From assembly GCA_031761405.1 (NCBI GenBank), contig JASEVX010000080.1, positions 124,001 through 188,000 of the forward strand: a stretch of DNA of 64,000 nt, given 5' to 3'. Position numbers and translations under genes: made by a program. The stretch comes from Serripes groenlandicus. Lineage: Eukaryota; Mollusca; Bivalvia; Cardiida; Cardiidae. Shown one piece after another: positions 12,401 through 21,719 of the stretch; the first letter of the stretch is position 1; every line of letters begins with the position of its first letter. The notes below the pieces were generated by a model. It was not told the DNA's origin, made no database searches, and saw only the letters and a program-made list of their open reading frames with translations.

Positions 12401-13188
12401 GGCAGACAACGTGAAAACAAGCATTTCTACTTTTCCCAAAATGCTTTCAATTCAATAATAGATTTTCCACGTAGTTTTTTCGTCAGATGTGGGAAACATA
12501 TGCGGTCGTTCTCAAGAGAGGTGTTCGTTCCGCAGATTTGCAGTTTTAAGATACAATATACAATACAATACAATTTCTTTATTGCCCCCTTTCTAGGAGA
12601 TATTGTAAGTACATGTACAATTTTTCACGATTAACAGAAATACAAACAAACAACAATACAGGTTAAAGATTATCCATAGTTGGATTTGTGAAGGAGAAGA
12701 AAAAGAAAAACAGCAAAACAAAAAAACAAAAGGAAACTAAGAAAATAATGTATATCAATGTATATACACGCATGACAGATCGTCATTTACATACTATGTA
12801 TAAAGCATGTATGCAGTTTTGCAGAGAATAAATATATAGTGCTCGTTTGGTGCTGGCACATACCAGTGCTTCAATATATCGCTTTTAACCAGAGTAATAC
12901 ATTTGAAGACACCGGTATATGGATCTAAAAGTACAATCTAGCAGCTGTAGGTTATCCAGTGTGCTAATACTATAGTCTACCTTTATATGTAACTGCACCA
13001 TCGCCTTTTGGATCTGCCACTTCTATCATATCCGTTAACTCCGCATCCGAGAAAATATATCCAAGTTCCTTGGCTACGGCCTTTAACTTTTCCTTGGTAA
13101 TTTTCCCCTCATTCTCGTCTCTTACGGAGTCAAAAAACTCCTTCAATAGGTTCTTATTGACTGTGTTTATTTGTTTCGTATTCGTCAT
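3393..13188 (-). CDS. Five-exon gene: EF-hand protein with long acidic disordered region, 507 aa
   Basis: Exons 13188-12981, 11761-11709, 10852-10028, 6736-6377 and 3470-3393 sum to 1524 bp, which is 507 codons plus TAA. Every intron has GT/AG ends. Phases match: 1 at the first junction (AAA G|GT), then 0, 0, 0. Residues 1-80 form an EF-hand pair. Loop 1 (D24, N26, G28) is one residue short. Loop 2 (D59, K61, D63, G64) has Gly70 where Glu is normal, so calcium binding is doubtful. Residues 90-360 are rich in D, E, S, T and N with no visible fold. Residues 363-507 are basic, with a helical stretch near 440-475. There is no signal peptide or membrane segment, so it is probably intracellular. 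I do not recognise the family. The introns hold a LINE, MITEs, SINEs and foldbacks. No AATAAA lies within 300 bp past the stop. Confidence 0.72.
3776..4004 (+). mobile_element. MITE family B
   Basis: Left end is degenerate (ttaacacttttccacattca) and right end is canonical (atgagggaaagggttaa). The central hairpin is near 3845-3910. It lies in the last intron of the EF-hand gene. Confidence 0.85.
4094..4322 (+). mobile_element. MITE family B, young copy
   Basis: 229 bp with left end TTAACCCTTTCCCTCATA. The central hairpin arms at about 4155-4223 read gaaattgctc and gagcaatttc around a 5-nt loop, extended outward by gaaaacat/atgttttc. It is in the last intron of the EF-hand gene, 89 bp from another copy. 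Confidence 0.9.
4323..4697. other. Unassigned intronic stretch
   Basis: Nothing recognised between the MITE and the LINE tail. Confidence 0.4.
4698..5910 (-). pseudogene. 5'-truncated non-LTR retrotransposon (LINE) with intact C-terminal ORF2
   Basis: An open frame of up to 326 codons ends at 4994. It carries IVRPTLLYGSELWNN, typical of the region just after the reverse-transcriptase palm, and a zinc-knuckle-like CIKCG...HLLYECSC near its end, as in the zf-RVT region of CR1/Jockey-type ORF2. The endonuclease and the catalytic RT core are absent, so it cannot move itself. On the minus strand the 3' UTR runs to an AATAAA (about 4728) and a tail of ATTGT repeats at 4698-4722. It is in the last intron of the EF-hand gene, in the same orientation. 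A similar 3' end recurs at 12545-12700. Confidence 0.8.
6080..6338 (-). mobile_element. MITE family A, one end degraded
   Basis: Starts GAGCCGTTCCACAAGAAAAC. The distal end has decayed (gttttatcgtggatcatct). It begins 38 bp past the exon 4 donor of the EF-hand gene. Confidence 0.8.
6377..6736 (-). CDS. Exon 4 of the EF-hand gene
   Basis: 360 bp, phase 0 at both ends, between the acceptor cgaatactacag and the strong donor CCT|GTAAGT. It encodes residues 363-482: a Lys/Arg-rich part (DKTKRIRRK, VVKKRSLSKGR), then a segment with helical character (ELRTKQRLLYQMWQLVHDEA). A second in-frame donor, AAG|GTGAGC, lies at 6656/6655. Using it would shorten the exon to 27 codons and keep the frame. The open frame from 6736 to 6377 favours the long form. 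Confidence 0.72.
6984..7247 (-). mobile_element. MITE family A
   Basis: Ends GAGCCGTCCCGCGAAATAAA and cttgcgggatggccc, with the internal block intact. In intron 3 of the EF-hand gene. Confidence 0.82.
7459..7738. mobile_element. Foldback element built from CACGAT/ATCGTG words, copy 1
   Basis: Ends are inverted (CGGTGTTCCGTTAGGGCCAT and its near complement ending ggaacaccg). The left part repeats acgatgacacgatg and the right part is its complement. The turn is at about 7618-7650, where gacgatgacgcgat faces atcgcgtcatcgtc. No protein is encoded. Structure is like Foldback elements; class unknown. Confidence 0.75.
7738..8128. mobile_element. Foldback element built from CACGAT/ATCGTG words, copy 2
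   Basis: Begins directly after copy 1 with gtgattcgttagggccat and ends ctctaacggaacaccg. It has the same centre (gcgatattacatcgc, about 7957) and longer arms with extra tacacgatggtgatg words. ORFs here are read-through of the short repeat. Confidence 0.75.
8143..8855. mobile_element. Foldback/TIR element rich in ATTCGT words, 713 bp
   Basis: The ends are inverted: gccactattccacacagaac at the left and gtgtggaatattggc at the right, then cacgaatcc against ggattcgtg, and acattttaggattc against gaatcctaaaattt. TTCGT or ACGAA occurs dozens of times inside. No credible ORF. It lies 14 bp from the CACGAT foldback. Confidence 0.7.
8936..9220 (+). repeat. 155-bp direct repeat, two diverged copies
   Basis: Units begin attttagtta at 8936 and 9091. 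Both pass tggtcacaaa and gcatctgtgaat and end with attggactcgc or agtggactcgc, the terminus of the next element. This looks like a tandem duplication that included part of that terminus. Confidence 0.65.
9212..9775. mobile_element. pogo-like MITE interrupted by a SINE
   Basis: Left end cagtggactcgcgattac, right end cgagttatcgcgtgtccac. Pogo/Tigger ends typically begin CAGTGGA, which suggests the class. A SINE fills 9372-9672. Without it the element would be about 250 bp. Confidence 0.5.
9372..9672 (-). repeat. tRNA-derived SINE, full length, with target-site duplication
   Basis: The 13-bp duplication ggcttacttttca is at 9359-9371 and 9673-9685. Read in reverse: tRNA-like head with A-box tagcttagtcagt and B-box gagttcgaatcc, a body with tttgacaaaagtcattgcga, and tail ggcggcgtgat...cggcgttaaacc with CAAT repeats. 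It is the best copy of this SINE type here. Confidence 0.88.
9792..10021 (-). mobile_element. MITE family B abutting the exon 3 donor
   Basis: Full copy with TTAACCCTTTCCCTCATA and atatgagggaaagggttaa ends. The hairpin tip is the variant GCAC...GTGC. Its TTAA starts at intron position +7 of exon 3. Confidence 0.9.
10028..10852 (-). CDS. Exon 3 of the EF-hand gene: acidic disordered region
   Basis: 825 bp, 275 codons, phase 0 at both ends, between acceptor atatgtttttcag and donor GAG|GTTTGT. It starts TLEELRRELTSLSL, which continues the helix begun in exon 2. After that come runs such as DDDNNIDIDDTSN and NRTRKQSNTQTDEDG: many Asp, Glu, Ser, Thr and Asn and few hydrophobics, so intrinsic disorder is expected. 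One basic patch, RRVMKAKESENRKRKDSK, interrupts it. No domain recognised. The opposite-strand Ser-rich ORF at 10389-10856 is its shadow. Confidence 0.75.
11145..11222. repeat. GATTAATCGG-type repeat fragment
   Basis: Overlapping words cggttac, ccgattaatcg, cggttaaccg and ccgattaatcgctgcc. It looks like the end of an unidentified repeat inside intron 2. Confidence 0.35.
11431..11503. repeat. Short palindromic MITE (GCGACCAG...CTGTTCGC type)
   Basis: tttgcgaccag at one end and actgttcccgaa at the other, with an imperfect palindrome between. Other copies: 14167-14230, 53257-53335, 58798-58877. A like element is common in other heterodont bivalves, from memory. Confidence 0.5.
11709..11761 (-). 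CDS. Exon 2 of the EF-hand gene
   Basis: 53 bp. It follows the strong acceptor tttcctttttcag and ends at donor ACG|GTAGGT. Its first two bases complete the glycine codon started in exon 1. The next 17 codons read LAKMVHESHQDFPRLKT, which finish the helix after the second EF loop. The other two frames contain stops. Confidence 0.72.
11818..12016 (-). repeat. Composite SINE (type 3) fragment
   Basis: A tail-like gttttacgccattttgaaca leads into gaaaatgtgccttgcccaag and a tRNA-like head (gatcaaacccgtgac ... ccaccgaccacggcggattcc). Diverged from the young copies at 16954 and 32906. In intron 1. Confidence 0.65.
12250..12276 (+). repeat. AAT microsatellite
   Basis: Run of AAT triplets ending in acactaat. 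Confidence 0.9.
12545..12700 (-). pseudogene. LINE 3' end fragment
   Basis: In reverse it reads ggagatattgtaagta-like sequence complementary to the 3' UTR of the LINE at 4698-5910, with aataaagaaattg and ATTGT repeats. Only the 3' UTR remains. In intron 1. Confidence 0.6.
12981..13188 (-). CDS. Exon 1 of the EF-hand gene, with start codon
   Basis: ATG at 13188-13186 has a favourable context (atcaagATGA, purine at -3). The exon encodes MTNTKQINTVNKNLLKEFFD and onward to DPKGDGAVTYK, ending in phase 1 at donor AAAG|GTAGAC. The open frame continues upstream of this ATG, but that part is MITE A sequence, so this start is preferred. The EF-hand pattern is helix, short loop with D24/N26/G28, helix, then loop D59-x-K61-x-D63-G64. 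Confidence 0.75.
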
Positions 13189-13224
13189 CTTGATATACCT
13201 TAGACGTGCACATGTATGTGATAT

Positions 13225-13485
13225 GAGTCGTCCCGCGAGAAAACCAACAGTATGGCCTCTGCGTAATGTATCGACCCAGATCAGCCTGCGCAGTCCGCGC
13301 AGACTGATCCGGGCCGACACATTCCGTCTCAGTGGGAAAGAGGTATAGAGTAATAATACCTGAAACAGAACATCCACAGGAGGCAAAAGGTGTCTATCCG
13401 GGTAAGCCTGCGTGGCATCCTAAGGCTGATCCGGATCAATACTTTACGCAGAGTCCACAATGTTGGTTTTCTCATGGGACGGCTT
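13225..13485 (-). mobile_element. MITE family A next to the start of the EF-hand gene
   Basis: Ends gagtcgtcccgcgagaaaac and ctcatgggacggctt. It lies 36 bp upstream of the start codon, so the 5' UTR or promoter of the gene must fall in or beyond it. Confidence 0.85.
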
Positions 13486-13496
13486 ATATTTGTTAA

Positions 13497-13737
13497 TTTA
13501 ACCCTTTCCTATAAACTTTCTGACGCCTCTGATGAAGTCGACGTTTGAAAACATTGTTACACTTGAGGGGAAATTGCTAATCATGAGCAATTTCTCGATT
13601 TGCCACAAAAGGTTCAACTTTATTCAATTATTACACTTTCATTAAAAGGGATTTTTCTTTCTTTTTTCAAGATGTTATATTTAACATATTTAAATGTTAT
13701 ATCTGCTGCATATTTGTTATAAGTAGGAAAAGGTTAA
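13497..13737 (+). mobile_element. MITE family B, old diverged copy
   Basis: Ends ttaaccctttcctataaac and aagtaggaaaaggttaa, with hairpin core aaattgctaatcatgagcaattt. Confidence 0.7.
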
Positions 13738-13853
13738 CATAAATACATGTACGCAATAAGATCCAGGCCCCATATACAAATTGGTAATTATACGGCTAGA
13801 ATATCCACACCATATTTAGAGCGTTTACGAGCATTGCTCCAGGAAAACAAACC

Positions 13854-14076
13854 TTAACCATTTCCAACATACAACAGATTTGCAGCAGACGACTTTGAAA
13901 AAATCTATAACAAAATTGTGAAAAATGTCTGTAAGTGAGTTGTTTAACAATCGAATAAAGTTAAACATATCTTAACAAAAGAAGAAATTGCTAATTATGA
14001 GCAATTTCATCTTTTGTCGCTATGTTTTCAAAAGTCGTCTGCGTCGAAATGCATCTATATGTGGGAGAGGTTTTAA
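13854..14076 (-). mobile_element. MITE family B, old diverged copy
   Basis: Ends cttaaccatttccaacatac and tatgtgggagaggttttaac. Hairpin core gaaattgctaattatgagc. Confidence 0.7.
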
Positions 14077-14166
14077 CTATGTATAACAAGATCGCAAAAC
14101 TACCTGTCTGAGCATACATGTTCAGGACTTAAACGGTTGCTGTTACAGAAACCTTTTATGACTTAT

Positions 14167-14230
14167 TGGCGAACAGTGTATAGTCAGGTCAGACTGCACT
14201 GACTGGTCTAGATATTCACTGGTCGCAAAT
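14167..14230. repeat. Short palindromic MITE (GCGACCAG type)
   Basis: ttggcgaacagtg ... actggtcgcaaat. Same family as 11431 and 58798. Confidence 0.5.
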
Positions 14231-14415
14231 GCCGTAAGGTTGATTTAAGTAAAACACAGCTCATAGATATACAACAGTACTTCTTGACGTAGACTGAATC
14301 CTTTACGTTAAGTCAGCTTGTTTTACCAATACCCGTAAAACTACAGAAAACTACAAAACTACAAAAATCACTATTTACAAGAATTACGCGTAATTATACG
14401 TCTCGCTGCCAAACA

Positions 14416-14433
14416 CCCCCCCCCCCCCCCCAC
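14416..14433 (+). repeat. C homopolymer
   Basis: A near-pure run of C, broken by one A. Confidence 0.9.
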
Positions 14434-14533
14434 CCCATCTCAACCCCACCCCGCCTCGTCTATCAATACAAAAACAATGTGGTAAAAAAAACGAAACTTT
14501 AACACTGAACAAAAACAGTCCAAATTCAAACAG

Positions 14534-14727
14534 TATGCCAGGCTGCTCCTAATTTCACGCTACCAGACTGCCACGCTGTCAGGCTGCCAGGCTACTAACT
14601 TCACGCTGCCAGACTGCCACGCTGTCAGGCCTCCAGGCTGCCAGGCTGCCAGACTGCTAACGTCACGATACCATGCTGCCAGACTGCTAACGTCACGATA
14701 CCATGCTGCCAGACTGCTAACTTCACG
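14534..14727 (+). repeat. Minisatellite of ccaggctgccag words
   Basis: Tandem units of about 31 bp (gctgccagactgctaacgtc, acgataccat) plus shorter ccaggctg repeats. The ORF on the other strand, with repeated SSLAAWYRDV, is the repeat read through. Confidence 0.8.
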
Positions 14728-14939
14728 GACATGTTTTATGTATGTATACATAAAACCATTTATTTATTAAATGTGTGTGCAAAATTAAAGAAGCTATTTC
14801 CAATTCATTTTAATTAACCGCCGAAAGAAGGACACACTCTTCAGGTTATAAGATGCAACTATGATCCAAGTTTTAAAGCCCTAGTACTGATACTTAATGA
14901 GAGAATGCAAAGAAAAAATAAACAACTTAAACGTTGAGA

Positions 14940-15076
14940 TTCGCAATTGTAAAGTAGAGTACTGGTGTGAGAAAACCAGAAATCCAGGAAACATAATTAT
15001 GAGTAGGTCAACTGGCCTGCGTGATATGACTGAAAAAATGTTGAAAACGGTGTTAAACCCCAATCAATCAATCTTC
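14940..15076 (+). repeat. SINE 3' part (9372 type)
   Basis: ctggtgtgagaaaaccagaa to ggtgttaaaccccaatcaat. Head absent. Confidence 0.75.
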
Positions 15077-15813
15077 TGTATTTGATTGAATTTACGCTTA
15101 TAACAGTCACATGATTAACAACACTATAAACTGATATCATATTTAAAAGTCAAAATTATCATCAACACATATATGTACGGTTGACAATATTTGCGATATT
15201 CAAACCTCAATTCAGAATGATAATTAGTTTTCCATGTAAAAATGTATTATACATCGACATAAGTCGACCACATTCACTCTGCACAATATAATTATTAAAC
15301 ATTATAAAGTTATTATAAACGATTTTGATTTTTGGCATGCAGCCACAAAACACTAGTAATATAACACAGTGACCGTAAATTACTGAAGTTAGAATTAACC
15401 CTTTCTGTATTGGAAACGACCATTAACGCTCTTGGACTAATTAAGAATATTGTAGGTTATTGAATATGTTCATAATTACGTTTTTCAATTGCCATATATC
15501 TTCTTCTTCTAGTCGCAATAATACCTACTTAAATACATATTATCATTATAATTCCATATAGGTTTTCAGTTCCATTTTAAGATAACGCGTAAAATAGTGT
15601 GTATATTAATTGGGCTTTTTGGAGAAGGAGTTTAATCCGGTTTAATAATTTAATTCATATATCAATTTGTAATACTGCCCCATATTTTTCAGTTCATAGC
15701 CTTTAAACGAATTATCAGATTTAAAACTCCCGAATAAACTATTGATTAAACGTAACAAGCAAAGACATATAACAGTTAACGAATAAACCCCTGTCCCGCT
15801 TAATATGCGCATG
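15077..15813. other. Unassigned AT-rich stretch
   Basis: No gene or known repeat of this window recognised. Confidence 0.5.
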
Positions 15814-15960
15814 CTATGAGAAAACCAACATTGGACTCTGCATAATGTATTGACCAAGATCAGCCTGCGCAATTCGCGCAGTCCGCGCAACCTGATCCGG
15901 ACCGACATATTCCGTATCAGGGGGATAGAGGTATAGACTAATGATTCCTGAAACAGAATA
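15814..15960 (-). mobile_element. MITE family A fragment
   Basis: Left half only, ending at cctgaaacagaata. It continues directly into a piece of family B. Confidence 0.7.
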
Positions 15961-15964
15961 TGGA

Positions 15965-16090
15965 AAATATCTTAGTGAACATATTATTGACATTTTGAAT
16001 ATAAAAGACATTTTTATTAGCTTTTCCCCTGCTGTCACAATGTTTTCCAAAGTCGCCCATTCATACGTGTATATATAGGAAAGAGTTAAG
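15965..16090 (+). mobile_element. MITE family B fragment
   Basis: Contains gctgtcacaatgttttcc and tataggaaagagttaag. The left end is lost. Confidence 0.45.
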
Positions 16091-16565
16091 TAGTTTTGGC
16101 ACATTGAACGTTACCAAGGTGTGTTACTTCTAAGAAGGGGAGTAACTGCAGTCAACACTGACTAAACCAAAAAAGTCAATGGATTGAGTAATAGTCTCCC
16201 TTGACAAAATAAATGTAACTTCTCAAATGCATAAGAAAATGTCAAGTGACAAAAGTTTGTATGAATGCGTTCAACAAACAATACAAATAACAAAAAAGTA
16301 TAATGAAGGTATTTTGACCAAAGAAAAAAAAAAGATGTTAATATTGAAATTAAATACGTGATCATGTTTTATACTACCCATTTGCTTGATCATGATTTCT
16401 GGTCTTAATTCCCCTGCGTATAGTGAAGACTCGGTGAGCCTGTTTATCTGTACAGACTCGCAAGAGTCTTTTTCGTCCGTATACTATGTTATACATAACG
16501 CAGAAACTGGAAGTGTAGCCCACTAACTGTATGCAAATATGCATATAAATGGTATCAAAACGCGT

Positions 16566-16787
16566 CATTTACCCCTTTCACTATTATAGACGTTTCCTGA
16601 CGCATCTGCAGCAGATGACTTTTTGAAAACATTGTGGCAAAAATAGAAAATAAAAAAGGAGCAATTTCTCCTTTTGCCACAATGTTTTCATCTCCTTTTA
16701 TTGGTAACACTTTCATTTATATAGATATTCCATACTTGTTTGTAGATGTTGTCACAGTCATCTGCTGCAGATTTGTTGTATAAATAC
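16566..16787 (+). mobile_element. MITE family B, one hairpin arm altered
   Basis: cctgacgcatctgcagcagatgac and tcatctgctgcagatttgttg flank ggagcaatttctcc. The left hairpin arm is replaced by an A-rich run. Confidence 0.7.
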
Positions 16788-16953
16788 CACAAATAGTTTG
16801 AGGTTTGAGTTATCTGTCTTGAAGAGATCGACAGAATAAAAACAATAGTTCCTGTAAAACATTTAAGAAACTAGAAATCGCTACTTTTCGGACATTTTAT
16901 ATTATCCACCATGCATTAAATACATGAGACTGAAGTGGCAATACACAATTGAA

Positions 16954-17181
16954 TGAATGAATGAATGTATATTGTTTTATGGCGCATCGACAGCTAAGGT
17001 CATTTAGCGCGCAATTAAATTTAATTATTCATGATACCTGGGTAAACAAACCAGTACTAGGCTAGAAAATGTGCCTTGCCCAAGGGCACTCCACCATGAC
17101 CGTAGTGCCGCGACTGGGGATCGAACCCGGGACACCCGGTTTCGAAATCCCCGACGCTAACCACTCGACCACAGCGGATTC
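16954..17181 (-). repeat. Young SINE (type 3), full length, with target-site duplication
   Basis: The 15-bp duplication caatacacaattgaa is at 16939-16953 and 17182-17196. In reverse it has a tRNA-like head (ggaatccgctgtggtcgag, B-box gggttcgatcccc), body, and an ATTC-repeat tail. It differs from the copy at 32906-33132 at about 4 positions in 215 bp. Confidence 0.9.
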
Positions 17182-17196
17182 CAATACACAATTGAA

Positions 17197-17742
17197 AGCT
17201 GATGTTCTGTTTCCTGGGGACCCCAACTTTTAGTCTACCAATGTTTCTCATAATATCCGTTCTGGTATTATTAAAAGAATTTTCCTGTATTAAGGGGATC
17301 CAGATGTTTAGAAAATGACTGGAATTCACACTCTCGGTCAGTTTAATGGAAATAATTGGCCACAAAAGTGGTCTGTAACAGGGTGAAAAAAGAAGGACAA
17401 AAATAGCAATTTTCTCAAAGAATCACGCAACAAAAGCGCAGGGAGTTAGTGTAAAATTGAAGAAATGCTTAGAATCTCAAAGCAATAGGCAATCTTTAGA
17501 TGCAGTCAGAACTAGCATGTTTCCAACTCCTTTTCAAGCAATCTTGGACGGGAACGCTGGTATTCAAATTAACCTCTAAATTCCGGCCTAGCTCTGCCAG
17601 CAGTGTTGTCACACACCTGTCTCTAAACATATGAACCAGAAGGAAAAGTGGGTTCAAACGCAAAATTCAAACCCATGCTGAGAGCTTGCTTTCACATTCA
17701 TAAACATTAAAATCAACCATTTAGCCAAAACAATGTTACGAA
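17197..17742. other. Probable decayed LINE body
   Basis: It precedes a LINE 3' coding remnant and has no open frame of its own. Assignment is by position only. Confidence 0.3.
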
Positions 17743-18228
17743 ATGTTAAAACAATTGGATACAGTTGGTAGACACACCTGGGCCACATGTATAAAGGATC
17801 TGCTTTATCTTTATGGTTATGGCTACGTCTGGATTGCTCACGATGTTGGCAACGATAATATATTTATCCAACTGTTTACACAGAGACTAGAAGATAATTA
17901 TACTCAACTTTGGATCTCAAATATAAACAATACCTCTAAAGCATTAACCTATAAGCATTTTAAATCGGCCCTTACCCCCGAATTATACCTAAGTGTAGAT
18001 ATACCATATGTCCACAGAAAAATGTTGTCTAATTTTATGTGCTCTAACCATGATCTGATGATTGAACGAGGTAGGCACCTTGGAATAGATAGAGCTTTGA
18101 GATTACGTCCTTTGTGTAAAGAATCAAATTTATCTGTAGTTGAAGATGAATACCACCTATGTTTCGATTGTCCTAAATATGAACCATTAAGACTGATTTT
18201 ACTTCAAACCGTATTGGAATCGTTGTAG
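17743..18228 (+). pseudogene. LINE ORF2 C-terminal remnant
   Basis: A 161-codon frame containing LRPLCKESNLSVVEDEYHLC and FDCPKYEPLR. The C..C-then-(E)DEYHLCFDCPKY pattern is typical of the C-terminal zinc region of CR1/L2-type ORF2 in molluscs. There is no reverse transcriptase upstream. The start of the frame is arbitrary. The 3' UTR and tail follow. Confidence 0.7.
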
Positions 18229-18958
18229 AAATGAACATGTATTCAATAGTATCTTTACATAAAATAACATAGCCACAATAAGGTCTGTTGCAAAGTATCT
18301 CGTTGAGGCATTTCATGTTAGAAAGCAATGTTTGGAAAAATAAGGATACATTCAATGACGTGTAAAGTTGTTTGCCCGACATACATTACCACTTATCAAT
18401 TTGGTTCTACCACTCACATATTCAACTACTCATCCACCAACGCATTCATTTTACCACCCACCAAAAACAATCTAACTCTCCCCCTCACTCCACACACTTA
18501 TTCACTCAAAACACTCAAACACCCATACATTCATTCACTCCAACACTCAATAAGCCGCACACATACATTCACTCACTCATGCTCTCGATCACCAACACAT
18601 TCATTAACTACAACAGTCAATCAACCACACACTCGTTCATTCGCCGTTTTATATTGCCTGAATTATATCATTAAACAATGTATAGCTTACTTGTTTGTTT
18701 ATAATCATATAACTATTTCAATATTTTAAGAATATATCTCAAAAATTGTTTCTGTAATATATCTCAATAATTGTTTCTGTAATATATCTCAATAATTGTT
18801 TCTATAATATATCTCAATAATTGTTTCTGTAAAATATCTCATTCCAATTGTGTCATTCATATTGTATTCTTTGTAAATATTAATGTATATGGGCCAGAGG
18901 CCTAAATACTTGAATAAAGAAATTGAATTGAATTGAATTGAATTGAATTGGTAACAAT
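18229..18958 (+). pseudogene. LINE 3' UTR and AATTG tail, containing small repeats
   Basis: Ends with gggccagaggcctaaatac, AATAAA and a run of AATTG units at 18922-18950. Inside are a cattca-rich stretch (18415-18625) and a 25-bp repeat (18731-18842). Confidence 0.65.
18731..18842 (+). repeat. 25-bp tandem repeat, about 4.5 copies
   Basis: Unit aatatatctcaataattgtt plus tctgt. Confidence 0.9.
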
Positions 18959-19150
18959 TTGTTTATTTTCTCTGGGGACAGGGACGTGCATGATGAACTG
19001 TACAAGTCACCGTGACTAGCCTTAGCAGTCGTAAACCATTGGACTCAAAAGTATGTGTGAAAAGGCAGCAGGTTATCCGGGAAGAATGTTATGTAGACTG
19101 GAGAACTCGTGCGAAAAAGGCAGCACATACGTTGATAGGTTTTGTTTTAT

Positions 19151-19254
19151 TAGGCAATGTGCCTTGCCCCAAGCCACTCCACCATGACAGCCACGACAGG
19201 GGATCGAACCCGTTTCTAAATCCACGACATTAACCAATCGATCACGGCGGATCC
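19151..19254 (-). repeat. SINE (type 3) head fragment
   Basis: caatgtgccttgcccc, ggggatcgaacccg, cgatcacggcggatcc. Confidence 0.65.
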
Positions 19255-20769
19255 AATATTGAAAGACAAACTGGCCGCCGTCATAAAACTGACAACATAT
19301 TAAAAACGGCGTTTATGTAACATGGCGACACAGACTAGCACTGTACTTTGACTGTTTGAAATGTTAGATACCGCTCTACGATGAATATATTATTGACCCT
19401 GGAATTTCCAGGAGATGTGCATATGTTAATTTGGTGAAAGTCCGGGATTATGGTAGAACTCGGGGAGTCGAAAGTAGATAGGCGTTGAAACAACAACGTG
19501 TGAGAGGTGCTGCCCAGATGAGTTTCGTGGAGGCAGAGTGAGCGTCGAGAGTGGAGAGATAGATATATCGATCCTGTGGGAAACAGAGTGGAAGATGAGG
19601 TAGTATGAATGTAGTCGTGTAGATAGTATGGCCACTATGGGACATTTACTTAAATATCTTTCTGATTATTTGTGAAAGTGATTAGATCGTCTGTTTTCGT
19701 CCGCCAATTGACTTAAAGACATATCAGCAAATTTACCAGTTACATGTGAAGACTGTTTTGTTGACTCCGCCTGGAAACGCGGCGTCAGTATGGGATAGGT
19801 TTTAATTTTGTACCATGGGTTGACGTAATCGAAAAGTGGGCAACCAAAATTATTATTGTTAAGTAAAACTCTATTATATGATTGAAAAAATCAACCTTTA
19901 TGAATCAATAAATTGTATTGACTGATTTAAGAGACAAAAAGATGCAAAATGTGTATGTCCAAATCTTTAGCCACATTTAATTTGTATTTAATAACTTTTC
20001 CCCAACTTCCTAGGCTACGCTCTTTTTAATAGTTCGATTTACGACCCTGACGATCTCCTAGGCTAATTGTTTGGTTTACGGCCCCGAAATTCGGGGAACG
20101 TTTTTGCCTGTTTATAAAAGTCTGTTGAATTTCTTAACTTAAAACGTTCCTCCATATACAGTTTGTTCATTCTGTCCATTGTATTCTTGCTATATGTTGA
20201 CTTAACATGTGTAATTTTTCTTCATAAATGCTCAATTTTTATATTTTCTTTAATTTGCTTATACAATCGACTTAATTAAGTACAAAGGCTATATGACATT
20301 TCGACCGTTAGACTCGGGTAGTTAATCCCATTGGCATATTCGAACAAGGAACTCTAATAATTCGCTACATCTGCTAAATCTTTAAAGTATAGTGGTTAAA
20401 AGCTTTGCCACTCGTGAGAATAGTAATTTTTTTTCTTCACGAGATGAAATAAAAATCGATCTTTCACTGAAGCAAACAAATTTCTTTTTATTTTAGGCCA
20501 TAAAAGGTCTTTTTACCATTGTTTTGTATATTTTATTCCGTACAGTGCCTCAATATTTTCCCTGTTGTGAGCCCCACCGTTTTAACACAGTTTGTATTAC
20601 TACCTGGAACAAATAGTCCAGTATTTTCTGTGGAGATTAATGTGAAAATAATTTGAAGACATTGCATAAAGTTATCATTTTAATTTACATTTTATTGTTT
20701 AGAGGCATATTATCTAATAAAATATAAGTAATCTCCATAATTTAAAAAAAAATCATGACAAAAAAATAG
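19255..20769. other. Unassigned stretch
   Basis: No gene was supported. Two odd points: a purine-rich segment at 19437-19630, and a doubled motif cctaggcta at 20010 and 20057 near a GC-richer patch. Neither matches a repeat elsewhere in the window. Confidence 0.4.
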
Positions 20770-20774
20770 TTCCA

Positions 20775-20860
20775 GCAAAAAAATGGTAATTTCACTGTTT
20801 GAAAAATGGTAATCTCACTGTTTGAAAATAGTAATTTCACTGTTTGAAAAAGTGGATTAC
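20775..20860 (+). repeat. Short tandem repeat, three units
   Basis: Units atggtaatttcactgtttga, with small differences. Confidence 0.8.
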
Positions 20861-21235
20861 CAGTTTCTATTTCACTGAGATATCTCTATAATCGATCGAT
20901 AGACATAAAATAAAACATTTTAATACATGAATATAATATTACATTTAAACTTTTTAAAATAACTTCGTATTTTGTGTCAATATACTCCCATCTTTGTTAT
21001 CATACTTCTGCTAAACTTGAAGGAGAATAGACTTCCGGCTCTCCTTCCAAAGCTTGTGTAATACTTAACTTATAACCAGAAGCATTAAACCTTAATATAT
21101 ATTGATATTCAAGCACCTATGTGGTAGTGCTTTTGTGTTTTTTGTCTAATTGGTATATTTTTTAAACCGTTTATTGCTAACAAATTAAGAAACTTCAGCT
21201 TCTTTGATATGGCGAGTGGAGTGTTGCAATATTGT

Positions 21236-21628
21236 ATAAAACAAATATATGGAGTAAACAAAATATATATGGATTAAAAAAAAAAAAATATGGATTAAAA
21301 AAATATATATGGGGTAAAAAAATATTTATATGGAGTAAAAAAAAAATATATATATGGAGTTAAAAAAAAATATATATAGAGTAAAAAAATATATATGGGG
21401 TAAAAAAATAAATATATATGGAGTAAAAAAAAAATATATATATGGACTATAATTTGAATTGTGGGATAGCATTCATTTTGTAACAACGCATTTCATTGGC
21501 TCGTATATTCCAATACGGCAGCTCGCTTCAGAAGACATTTCAGCAATATCCACATCAGAAAGACAGAGACAGAGAGAGTGAGAGAGACAGAGAGACGGAA
21601 AGACAGAGAGAGAGACAGAAAGAGACAC

Positions 21629-21719
<91 letters not shown>

